Positions 12,090-22,346 of a stretch of DNA of 64,000 nucleotides are shown here, one piece after another. The position numbers and the translations under genes were made by a program. Source of the DNA: Favolaschia claudopus (taxonomy: Eukaryota; Basidiomycota; Agaricomycetes; Agaricales; Mycenaceae); contig JAWWNJ010000034.1 in NCBI GenBank assembly GCA_037176885.1, positions 992,001 to 1,056,000 of the forward strand, read 5' to 3'. How positions within the stretch are numbered: the first letter of the stretch is position 1; every line of letters starts with the position of its first letter. Below the pieces are notes generated by a model. The model was not told where the DNA came from and made no database searches. It saw only the letters and a program-made list of their open reading frames with translations.

Positions 12090-14124
12090 ATGCTCATCTA
12101 CCGTCGTTCTGTACGCAGAGATGCGACGCTCATAATCATCGGAGCAGCACTGACGCATCTCTATTCTCTACTAAATCGTCAACAGCCGACTCAAATTCTT
12201 GTCAACAATGTTTCGATACCGCCTATGGAAAAGCAAGAGAGACCCATACCGCTAGCTACCATTCAAGAGTTGTCGACCCCACATGGATCTGCGAAGGCTT
12301 TCCAATCCAGGTTCATGTCTACGAATTCAGATTCCGACGTGTCAACAATAGCACCGACGACTCTTTTAACGCACGCACCTGGCTGGACAGGTAGGTCGTT
12401 CTCATTTTAGAACTCCGTCCAGACCCGCAAATTTCAACACCTTCTCCTAGTGCTCGAAAATTTGTACATGTCCAACGGCACCTTCTTTATCGTAACCGAC
12501 ACGCCGCAAGACTTCCCCAAAATACGCCTCATGATCAGTAAACCCCTGATCCTAGAAAACACTGCAAAGAACATCGCCGCCAGAGAACCAACTGCGGATG
12601 ACATGGCATTCTTGACCATGGAGGAGGCCAACAAACGGTGGGGGGAAGTGAAACCGGGGAGGAAAAATCGGATATCAACTGTGGGTGGAAACACGGCAAG
12701 TTCTCCTCATTGACAATCGTCGTCCAGGAACGGCTCTGACCAGCAGTATCAATGATATAGGTGCTCGTCAACGATCCAGACCAATTCCTCGGTCACTACT
12801 ATCATTTCGTCGGCGAACTCTTCTTCGGCATCCAGGCCATTTGGTATGGCACCTTTTCTTCAAGTTCCAACCGTTTCAACTCAAATTCCACACCAAATCC
12901 ACCCGCAACGGACGCCCTACCCCCCATCCACCGCGTCATCTTCGCCCGCGCCAGCTCCATAGCCTGGCGGGACTTCCCCGGCTTCAACTACTACTTCCTC
13001 CGCGCCGCCTTCCCCTCCACCACCGTCGAGGTCGAAGACGACTGGGAAGACCGCGCGGAAATAACCGCCACTGGCAAGCGGGCGTGGCGCTTCCCTCTGT
13101 TGCTATTGACAGACCGGAGCGCGTCGAATCGTGGGCATCTGTGCGGCACGGTGACGCAGAGAAACGCAGCGGAGGCTGTGGCGCTTATGCGGAGTAAAAC
13201 TAAACAAAAGTCAGGAGGAGGCAAGGAACGCGAGGAAGGCAACGCTGATATCGATGCGAACGCCGATATGGCAGCGTGGTGGAACCCCGTCCGGGATAGA
13301 TTGTTCGAATTCGCGGACGCGGGCCATGACGATGTGAAGGGTTTGCCCAAGCCCAGGGTTGCCGCCGTGCATCAGGTCGGAGAGCGAAATCAGGTAGTTT
13401 TGGGTGGCGGTAGCTCTGGGCAGCCTAGGCTTCCAACACCTCGAAGCATCGTAATCACCTATATCAGTCGGCAAAGCGCCGGAGGCCGAATGTTGACGCG
13501 CATAAGTCACGAAGAGCTCGTCTCGGCTTTGGAGGAGCTCGCTGAGCGAAAAGGCTGGGAGTTCAACGTCGTTCAGGCCGAATTCCTGACGCATGACGAG
13601 CAGCTGAAACTCATGGCGCGTACAACAGTAACCAACTATTTCTTCTAGTTGGTCGATCGTGTCACTGATTTCTTCGACGAATTTGTACCCTTTTAGATCT
13701 TGCTTGGAGTTCACGGAAACGGCTTGACGCACGTCCTGATGATGCAACCAACTCGTTTTTCTACTGTTATAGAGATATTCTTCCCAGGTGGCTTTTGTCA
13801 TGATTACCAATGGACGGCGACACACGGTTTAGGTACGACGCCAGTCATCCCGCCTGCGTCGGCAGTCGAATTTTGACGCCTGATTATCCATCTTTTAGGC
13901 ATTAAACACTATGCTGTGTGGAACGATACGTGCGCCACCTCCGCTTGAACTTCATCCATCATACTAATTTGAATTGGCGTGTTTCTCATAGCGCTCACAC
14001 GGAGGGTGAAGGCGAAGGCAAACCGAAAGTGAATTATCCTTCGGGATTCCAAGGAAATTCGATCCCTGTTCACGGGCCATTCGTTTCCAAATTGATTGAG
14101 GATCACATTGAACGGCGGCGGTAG
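12090..14124 (+). CDS. GT61-family (DUF563) glycosyltransferase
   Basis: Six exons (12090-12390, 12451-12695, 12761-13627, 13697-13832, 13899-13929, 13992-14124) give 570 residues in frame. The N-terminus is basic, then hydrophobic (RRDATLIIIGAALTHLYSLL), which fits a type II Golgi membrane anchor. Then come APGWTVLENLYMSNGT, DPDQFLGHYYHFVGELFFG, RASSIAWRDFPGFNYYFLRA and SIVITYISRQSAGGR. The conserved C-terminal signature is LLGVHGNGLTHVL, followed by EIFFPGGFCHDYQW and YPSGFQGNSIPVHGP. GT61 enzymes transfer sugars such as xylose in the secretory pathway; the exact donor and acceptor cannot be read. Intron 2 is of the GC-AG type (donor GCAAGT at 12696). A Gly/Glu/Asp-rich insert near the middle is probably a surface loop. 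Confidence 0.88.
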
Positions 14125-14323
14125 AAATCATGGCAAAGCGCACTGAATACTATTTTCCCTGGGAATTGGCTGGTGTGTCCAAGGCGGTTATTGATCCCAA
14201 TTTTTGTAATGTAGTAATGCGTTGTTGGCAGAAAAAATGCTTTCGGATCCGGAATCTGAAAGTGCAATCTTGATGTTACAGCGCCGAAGTATACTGTAGT
14301 AGACAACTCGGGTTTGCAGTATA
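14125..14323. other. Convergent 3' intergenic region
   Basis: About 200 bases between the GT61 stop and the stop of the F-box-like gene. No further feature was seen. Confidence 0.4.
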
Positions 14324-15966
14324 TCAATTCCATGTGTTTTGAAAATCCCACCCCTTCATGGCTAACAGTGCTGCATCGTCGTCGTCAACGATCATTTTGA
14401 GATCCAGCCCGTCCTGACGAAGCTTCATCAACCCATCGAGAGTTGAGCTGCTCGGTTTATGCCCGCCATCCACGAGGAGCGCCGCATGCTGAAGGGGGCA
14501 AACCTCTGCCCTCCATCGTGACTCTAGCATTTTGAGAAATGGCGTGTAATGTATGCGAAAAAGGTCGGTGCATGCGAGGAATATGAGGGTTAACTGTGGG
14601 GCAATGATATACCCGGAAGCCTCGAGGGTCTCAAAAACATCATAGGTGTCCGAGTCCTCGTCTTCCATTATGACCAGTTCGGTGATGTGCGAAGTATGTA
14701 TCAGGATTTCGACGAGAGTTTTAGCAGAGGGAGAACCAAGGATGAGCCTTCGGATCTGGCATGAAGACCTACTGACGAAGGGGCGAAAGTAAGAATTCAG
14801 AGACTTCATGGAATCCGAACGGTCAACCAGAGCGAGCTGCTCAAGGTTGGGGGCACGGAGATAGCACAAGGCAAACGCGTGAGACACAAATAAACGTCGG
14901 AGATGTACAAGATTGACTGCGTGGGCTGGCAAGTCGGGCCAATCTGCGTCTCCTTGGAAAGCAATCTGAATGCGAGCTTCGACCAGATTTGAGGCCTGGT
15001 TTAAGATCTGCAAATGACGTTCCCAAGGCGCGTTCAACCCATATCGCACAAATAGTCCAACGGGAAGGGTGATGGGCAAAAATGATCTCTCGTGGAAGCA
15101 ATCGAAGTCGACAAGAGACGGAGCAGAGTCAAAGCAATCAAGGCATTGTAGCTCCGTACTAGCAGACAGTGAATGGGATATCTGGAGGGCTACTCTGCGT
15201 AGAGATGGTAGACGATCGCGCAGAGGGAGTAGAAGCGATGGTGTAATAATCGAGGTCAAGCCGATGCTGAGTTCTTCCCAGCGAGAACACTGCGAGGCCA
15301 AGAGGTTGAACATCTCCAGTTGGGGTCCCGCATCCATGGTCTCACTTGAATAGAAGTGTACTTTCAAAGGGCCTGCCCTTCGGAGCTGCGTTTCCGCCAA
15401 GCGCAACGAATACCGTATCGGTGGCTCGGAGTCGACATAATCGATGGCAATTTGGGACCACAGCAACGGCATCGATAGAGAAACGGCTCTCCATAGACCG
15501 CAGACATGAGTTAACAGCCACGGACTGGCTTCCAAGTCGAATTTTCCGGCGTCCCAAACCACTGTAAGGGGAGGCAGCGTCAGAAAAAGATTTCTCGGAG
15601 GAGTTCTGGCGGCATCCTCCGAAGCGGAGAGAGGATGGCTCTGTTTCGCACTCGGAAAGCGAGTAGACAAGTACGGGCTTCTTCCAGTCGCTGCAAAATC
15701 CTGGCCGAATCCGCAGACTCAGCCTGCGGCTGCAGCTTCAAGTTTTGAATTTCTTCATGTACGGATTGCAGACGTCTATCGCTTTCGGCAAGCACTGATC
15801 GAATGAGTTCTATGTCAGAGTCGGTGGGTGAATCGTTGCTGCTCAACAACGTATGATGCCGGGTCCCAGGTGAAGGGTCCTCGATCGCAAAAGTTCCTTG
15901 ATCAGTATTTTGACAAATTTCGCGACTCGCAGGAATTGGACTGGTCATGCCCGTCACTGCCGCCAT
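14324..15966 (-). pseudogene. F-box-like protein with a one-base frameshift
   Basis: Reverse-strand reading frame from the ATG at 15966 (MAAVTGMTSP). A coiled-coil-like segment comes first, then the F-box signature ILSPLRRMPPELLREIF at about residues 110-127. The frame then stops (TGA at 15580-15582). Restoring one G, as the intact relatives at 56339..57814 and 60727..62219 imply (REIFSWTLPS), joins it to the open frame down to 14324: SPWLLTHVCGLWRAVSL, then Leu-rich repeats and a C-terminus GWDFQNTWN. F-box-like proteins act as SCF adaptors. The break lies beside a run of five T (minus strand), so a sequencing or assembly slip is possible. An intron there is less likely because no donor precedes the break, although CTTACAG downstream does look like an acceptor. 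Confidence 0.75.
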
Positions 15967-16409
15967 GACTCAGCGGTCTCTGGAGATATATGAGGGATAT
16001 CGCTGCGTAAAGCCTTGAACGTATTTTGCTGTCAGATGGCAGACGGCAAGCAGACGGTCAACAGTGAGGTTGATGGCCATCGGGAACTGCCGAGGTTCCC
16101 ACGATTGCCAGTCCCGACTGGAGTTGGAGGGGAGTTGGAGGGGAGGGCTACGTATACAGTATGAAACAAAAAAACAAACAAGAAAATATTGAATAAACTT
16201 TCTCATTCATCATCTGTCCGATTCGGAGAGTCTTTTGGCGCACCATGCTTAACAGTCCAGCTGAAGTGGTTCAAATAGTCGTCTGGGATGTTCTTGTTTT
16301 TCCTCGTTCGTTCTCCACTCTCTTGAGGACCTCCGAGTCGTATTGCGAGTCATAGCCATGAATATAAATCGTTTACTTAAATTACTTGAGCGGAATTTCA
16401 AACAAGCGA
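15967..16409. other. Intergenic region between the two reverse-strand F-box genes
   Basis: About 440 bases: 3' flank of the F-box/CNH gene and promoter of the frameshifted F-box-like gene. ggagttggagg occurs twice in tandem at about 16121-16143. No coding exon was recognised. Confidence 0.4.
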
Positions 16410-17924
16410 CTAGACATCCAACGTTGGTTCGTCGCGAAACAGCATCTCCGAGACGTCTCCTGAGGAAAGAGACAATACAAGGATTGACTCGCCCGCATTC
16501 GGAGAGTTGAGCAGAGCGTAAGATCCCATTATTTTCTGAACTTTTTCGCCCGTTGAGATGTTCCATACTTCTATGAAAGTGCTGCAAAAGACTAAAAGAT
16601 ACGGCTCGCGTAGCACTGTTTCGACCAATGAGTGGATATTAGGACCACCCAACAAAAGTTGACGACTGGGACTAACCGAAGATACTGGCTGTTTGACTCC
16701 ATTTCATCATCCGGTCACCTCGAACCATTCTACCTTGACGATCGACAAAGAATCCAAGCTCTGAAATTATTTATGAGCAGTGGATTAGAGTCGTAGCGCA
16801 AGAAAAGACGCACTGTCGTAACAGACAAGGTACTCAGAGCCAGCTTTGAAAAAATTCATGGGTTTTGATTTGGATTTTTTCACTTCGTTTCCAGGATGTG
16901 ATGGATCATCAGGATCCAGCAGACCCTGAGACTCGGTTGTATTGAAGTCGACGACCTCAAAACCGCCCTTCACTCTTCCACCTTTTTTGACTGCGACTCC
17001 AACCCGAGTAGCGTTAATAAACCGCAATGAGTGGGTTTCAATTGGGATGTACAATTCCTATAGATTAATGATTTATTCCGCGAAACATTCGCAAGTAGAT
17101 TATTAGATGCCAGAGTCACGTACCCTGTAAATAACCAAGTTCGTGGAATGATTGATCGCGTTCAGATCATAGATCTTCATGGTGGTCGAGAGTGATGATG
17201 TTTTGAGGGCACAAAGCCGATGGTTGGCCCCCTCCGCGTTGTTCCAATGTACAGAAAAAAATGAGACATGCTGCGAGACGCGAGTTATATCGCTGTCCCG
17301 CAGGGTGCCAGAATTAAGAGCCGCTAGGCTCATTGTCATCAGAGTCCCACCTGCAATTATGATATTAATGGTCGGTACCAACATCACAGAAATGCCGATC
17401 TCACCGGCGAGGCATACAAAAAAATCCTCATTCGGGAACGCCTCAATCTGCGTCACGTCGTTCAAGGACAAAAGACGCGTCTGCGGCGAGGTGTGCCTCG
17501 TTCCACGATAGACGCCCTCCCTTGTTCCAAATATTATGCCATTGTTTTCTATGTAGCGGAAGAGGTCAGAAACAATAAAATGATCAGTTAAAGAGCGGAG
17601 ACCTGCGGTGGGATTGGGGATGGCGCACGTCACCGCGCCCAAACTACCATGAGAGACAATAGGCAAGGGACGGCAGACCGCTCGTCCAAGTAGAAGACAT
17701 TTGCTTCGAGGGGCCCACGATCGACAGACACGGTTACAAGTAAGAAGGGTCGGGGTGTCGTCGAGATGATCCAGTATCAGTTCGTATAGTTCTGTTGAGA
17801 GTTGCTCTGTGATAGTTCTTGGAAGGGGAACAGTTGGGCGTGAAGCTCTGGGCTTTTGGGGACCTTCGTGCCGCAGATTCCTCTCTGAGGAGTGTTTTCG
17901 CAAGACAAAAGGCAATAGAGGCAT
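16410..17924 (-). CDS. F-box protein with a CNH (citron homology) domain
   Basis: Multi-exon reverse gene starting at the ATG at 17924 (MPLLPFVLRKH). F-box at about residues 40-75: STELYELILDHLDDTPTL and CNRVCRSWAPRSKCLLL. The CNH domain follows through several exons: NNGIIFGTREGVYRG, IEAFPNEDFFVCLAGE, VHWNNAEGANHRLCALKTS, GGFEVVDFNTTESQGLLDP, FFKAGSEYLVCYD, GFFVDRQGRMVRG, and a final exon ending FRDEPTLDV. The CNH domain is known from GTPase regulators and Ste20-type kinases, where it binds partners. Combined with an F-box it suggests substrate recruitment to an SCF ligase; this is inference. Paralogue of the gene at the left edge. Confidence 0.85.
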
Positions 17925-19274
17925 GGGTACAATGTAGAAGCTCGATGGCGACGTTGGTGCAGAACAGTTATAACTGTTGCGAGGTGTACAGCAACACCCG
18001 GGCCGCAATAAGTAGATGAAGGTAGAGAGCAAGTGAGATGATGAACACGAGGCAGTGCTCAGTGAAATAAGATTGTACCTACTTTTTATATGGAGTAGCT
18101 GAAGTAGTGTTGAGCAGTACATCTATTAGTGAATCCGAGTCCCTTATACTTTCTAAAAGCTTGGCAAGATAGATAGAATCCAGTGCCTGGCGCTTGGTAG
18201 TGAGTGAATGAATTTTGCTAGCGGTGAATCAGGTCCGAAAATATAAATTCAGCATTACCTCTGTCGTTTTCGCGATAGCCGCGATTCTTATGCTCAAACA
18301 TCGCTACTTACGTGGGACTTGAAACAAAGGATGGTTGGTTCGCCGTTTCGGAGCCTGGTGACATCGAAGAAGGAAGAGGATTTTGCCTGCCAGCGTGGTC
18401 CCAGATTTGAAATTTAATTTTGAGTGGATAACAAAGCGCCATGATGATTTGAACAAGCTAATAGCTATCAGTCACTTCAAATCTCGACCTCAGGGAATTG
18501 GGCGTCGTGGTCGGGCAAAAGAAAGTCCCAAAATGGAAATTGCTAAAAATGGAAGTACACGGGGACCTATGTAACAGTGACATTCTGTCACGCACCGAAC
18601 CCTCGCGTCAAAGTTAACCACCGAAACGTCTGCTAAATACTACCAACTCTGCTTCCCAATCTGGCGCACTCGAGATTGAGGCTCATCCTAGAACGAACAA
18701 TAAATTACTCGTATCACTGGCCAAAAGTCTTGACCAATTTGTATCAGGTGGCGCGGCCGCCGCGGCGATGTCCCGACTCCTTGAACGAACGGAGAGACCC
18801 ACGCCTCCCCCAGTCTGACATTGCCAAATAGGGAAGGAATTACCAAATATAGTAATGGGCGGGAGACCGAGCAGCGGATATATTGTGTCGGTTGGCAGGC
18901 TTTGCTGTGGTCAGTCTCGTCGATTGGTATGCGGTGTGTTCCCCTTGATTTCCGTGGTGTGCGGAGAGCACGGGTTCGAACCCCAGGCACAGTTTTAGCT
19001 TTTCACACATTGAAACTGTTTAATTTTTCTTTTTTGATACACCGTACTTTTTCCCCGGCGAGTCCCTTGTTTCTTAACATGAATAGGACTAGCAGTGAGC
19101 CCATGCTTCGCCATGGGATTCCGCTCTTCTGCCCTACAAAAACCAGGTGCCAGTGCCAATCGTCGCCGACCTTCGGTCGACTCCTCGCGGCCCCGTGTGC
19201 GAGCTCACTCCATCTCAAATGGCTTGGTTTCTTACATATAGTAAATACAATGCAAAAATCCCATCTTAAGCCGT
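17925..19274. other. Intergenic stretch with dispersed repeat pieces
   Basis: No gene is supported. Open frames here (for example 18821..19432, + strand) have no recognisable motif. The stretch contains the dispersed motif at 18801-18830 (cctcccccagtctgacattg), a piece shared with the upstream DNA of paralogue A (18715-18757), a palindrome gtgacattctgtcac near 18576, and a lone tRNA B-box-like sequence gggttcgaacccc near 18970. Confidence 0.5.
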
Positions 19275-20111
19275 TTACAATGTTGAAATGCCTGGGGAAA
19301 TTTGTTGCCATCCAAGCATCATCTCCCGTCGTTGTTCCTCAGCATAAACACCTCGCCGAACCTCATCCTCATACCGAAGCATCCTACTTCGGTAACTTTC
19401 CCGATATCGGTCATTGCGGCGAGGCTGATTGATATCGTATTCGTGGTCGAGGGCTTGATCTAATGCCTGAGTTGGATCTGTGAGGAACAAACAGTAAGCA
19501 GACAATACAGCTCCAATTGGGTGGACACGTACCGCATTCAGGATATGACTTTAACCTTCGTTCCCCTTGTTCAACTCTCCGCCGTAGCGTTTGCGCTCGA
19601 GACCTATGACAACCTTTATATCCCTTGATGTCCAATAGATCCTCAATATCGCCAGCGAGCTCTCGTTGCTGGCGTGCTCGTTGAGCCAATGATCGTGTCA
19701 AGTTTACAGGTCTTCCAATGCCTGACTGTGCTCGCGAAATCAGTGTGAAGTCCACAATGTAGCTCAGATCGCAAGTCTTGCGTACCAAACGACCATCATT
19801 CTCTTTTTCCTTTGCTTCTCTCTTCCTCCGTCTTTTTTGGCCCGCTGAACGCCGTTCAGACTCGGACTAAGGAAAAATTCCTTTTCAACAGGTCCGGCAT
19901 GCCAACATCCTTTTGAATTGCTGACCTGACTCCGACTCTTTCTTGAAACTGGGCTCGCTCTGATCCTCACAGGTGCACCGTTGACTGCACTCAGCTCGCC
20001 AAAATTCCCCTCGCGCTCCATTGTTCTGCTAAGCAAAAAGGGCTCTGGCCGAGTCATAGAGGGCGTCTTGGGCAGCAATGGGCGAAGACGGGCCGTTGTC
20101 GCGGGCATGGT
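19275..20111 (-). CDS. Hypothetical protein, exon structure unresolved
   Basis: Three reverse-strand open segments lie in a row and may be exons of one gene: one starting near 20111 (MPATTARLRPLLP), a middle one with GRPVNLTRSLAQRARQQREL and EDLLDIKGYKGCHRSRAQTL, and a last one with YDINQPRRNDRYRESYRSRM and VRRGVYAEEQRREMML, ending at 19275. All are rich in Arg, Glu and Gln and would be helical. Splice junctions between segments 1 and 2 could not be matched in phase, so the model may be wrong or the gene decayed. No family was recognised and no function is proposed. An unrelated frame runs through the last segment on the other strand. Confidence 0.35.
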
Positions 20112-20179
20112 TGAGCATTGAGTGAATTGACATCGTGCAGAGAGATGGCGTGGAGCGTGGGGCACGAAATCAACATCTC

Positions 20180-20423
20180 GACAAAATGACGCACCAAGTG
20201 GGGCGGTTCACGGCATTTTGTTAGCGGTCAGCCAATACGAATGTTCCTTTCGTTTGTCTTGTCTTGTCCCACCCAGACACGAAGTCTTTGGTTCTTATAT
20301 AGACAAAATGACGCACCAAGTGGGGCGGTTCACGGCATTTTGTTAGCGGTCAGCCAATACGAATGTTCCTTTCGTTTGTCTTGTCTTGTCCCACCCAGAC
20401 ACGAAGTCTTTGGTTCTTATATA
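20180..20423. repeat. 122-base tandem duplication, two nearly identical copies
   Basis: Copies at 20180-20301 and 20302-20423, each running from gacaaaatgacgcaccaagt to ggttcttatatag with no difference seen. Each copy ends in a TATA-like cttatatag, so a core-promoter-like piece is doubled. It lies 525 bases upstream of secreted paralogue B. Confidence 0.9.
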
Positions 20424-20862
20424 GATGTGTTTGGCACCTTTTCAATGAAAGTACGAAAATTTCCTTTTTTGGACAGAAATGTCTTTCAGTGTGAAGGTGT
20501 GGACCAAATTGTTGCTCCGCCATAGTAGTATGCTTCTTAAGCGCCTTCAGTCCAAGCGAGACGGCATTTGAACTTGAAAAACGCGTCTAAGACGCGGTCA
20601 GACTGACAAACGTAAGCCTGACACGTGGTGGGAAACTATGCCGTAATGTCAGACTGGGGGAGGCGAAGGGGTTTTGAACGAACGTACCGCTCGCGCTGAA
20701 GCGACTTCGACCCCGAAGACACCGAACTTGCTCAGACTAGGTCTGCCCAGGCTCGCCTCGACTATATCTCAGCTACGGGAAATGGCCCAATGTCTCGCAA
20801 GTCTCGGAGGTTCCGGGAAGGAAGTGCAAAAGTCTTGAATCGATGTCTCAGAGGGATTTCTC

Positions 20863-20869
20863 TATAAAA
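20863..20869 (+). promoter_or_regulatory. TATA box of secreted paralogue B
   Basis: TATAAAA, 80 bases before the ATG at 20949, in a block conserved upstream of the paralogues (gaatcgatgtct then ctctataaaac). Confidence 0.65.
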
Positions 20870-20948
20870 CCTGGGGCAAATCGCTCTCAAAACTCACACA
20901 ACGAACATACATCCCACTACCCGATACTCTCAAACCTCGCTGTTGATC

Positions 20949-21786
20949 ATGAAGACTTGTATCTCTCTTGCTCTCGTCGGTATCGTGTCTATCCTCGATA
21001 TCGTTACCGCCGCCCCTATCGACATTGCCAGTGAGGGTGCCATACCCTCAGCTGCTGCCGCCGCTTCTGCAGCTGTATTCACGGCTTCGTCTGCTGGTGA
21101 GGTGGTCGCCGCCACCCCATCCGCCGTTCTCTCCAGTGTGCGCGCTGCGCCACACACAGCAGCCCTATTCGCCTACCCCGCCTCCCGCAATTGGTCTTCC
21201 GCCTTCCGAGTCTCTTCCACCACCTCATCGAACACCGCCGCTGCTACCCCCACTTCTGACGTGATCTCGGTCACCGGAAACCGAATCGACGTGGTCAGCT
21301 ATTCCACAAACAATCTTATTGCCTTCCTCCGTCGCAACTACGTGGAGCGGGCGAGTTCAGCAGCTGCGGATGCGCCTGCGCATACCACGCCGTCGGAAGA
21401 CAACGTAAATCAGCTCACCCATTTTGTGGGTGAGGTGGTCGTGGCGCTTGAGATGCTGGTAAGTCATCTACGCTTTCGATGAAGGTCCATGGAATGCTGA
21501 TTATTCTCTTTATTAGCCCCGGGCAGTGATTAATACAGCCGCAGACGATGTTATTTTGCTCAGCGAAGTGTTCGCGGCTTTCGAAGACACGATCAATCAG
21601 CTATCTACTCCCGTCCCGACCAGCGTCGCAACCTCTTTGAAGGCTCTTGTGCCCGTCCTTTCGGTATGTCTCCAGTCAACCTCGTCCTGCCGTCCGTCGT
21701 ACTGATTGCTTGTGTAGAACTACTCCAATGTTCCGGACAGCGGCCTCAGTGCCGCGCGAATGGCTTCCAAGATTGCGGGCTGGTAG
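20949..21786 (+). CDS. Secreted protein of an unrecognised four-member family, paralogue B
   Basis: Exons 20949-21458, 21517-21663 and 21718-21786 give 241 residues. The ATG at 20949 is preferred to the one at 20943 because the other copies start with the same MKT. The signal peptide is MKTCISLALVGIVSILDIVT, then AAP. The mature part has an Ala/Ser-rich segment, AALFAYPASRNWSSAFRVSS, STNNLIAFLRRNYVERASS, PRAVINTAADDVILLSEVF and the end NYSNVPDSGLSAARMASKI. Donors, acceptors and exon 2 and 3 lengths match copies A, C and D. The spacing of hydrophobic residues suggests helices. No cysteine remains in the mature region, so disulphide-stabilised effector or hydrophobin classes are excluded. Function unknown. 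Confidence 0.9.
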
Positions 21787-22346
21787 TCACCTGTATCTCC
21801 GCCGCTTCTCGGAGGGGGGCGGGTTGAAGGATGAACGTTGAGGAACGTTTTAACACTCCCGTCGCAAGCCCGCTCGCACGCACACGGCACAATGTGAATC
21901 TCGAGCTCGCCCCCTCATCGGCGCCGCAGTCGCTGTCTTAGCAGGGTGGTACGCCGCGATTCTCAGCTGGCTCGTTATTCAAACGGTCAAGAAATCGACA
22001 CCTGTGTGGTTGCGCGCAGTATGCAATTGTCGTTAAACACAAACAAGCAAAGTCAATATAGTAAAAAATACCGCAAATTCAATAAACATTTTACATCCTG
22101 TCTGTTTCTTGTTCCTTTCGGAGTCATCGATTGCCGTCTTCACCAGTGTCGTCCACCACTCACAAGTTGGCTGGATATGAGTCCGAGTTACAGTAAAATC
22201 CTTCCGCATCTCGGCCTGAGACGGAACGCGGGACCTGTCACCAAACAACCCGATTAAGATTATCTGATAACCACTCTCTTTCCTTTCTGCCACGACCTGA
22301 CGTCTCGAATTCGGCTTGTCCAAGCACTCCTTCCACCTGAACGACG
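21787..22346. other. 3' flank of paralogue B and promoter of the CDF transporter
   Basis: It contains a hairpin-like pair (ctccgccgcttctcggag) just after the stop, and at about 22060-22135 the conserved family 3' flank with AATAAACATTTTAC, a polyadenylation-like signal. Otherwise no gene is seen. Confidence 0.5.

Noticed and set aside
18960..18995. Possible tRNA with gggttcgaacccc and a following T run
   Set aside because: The B-box fits, but T-stem and acceptor pairing fail after a few bases and no clear anticodon arm was found.
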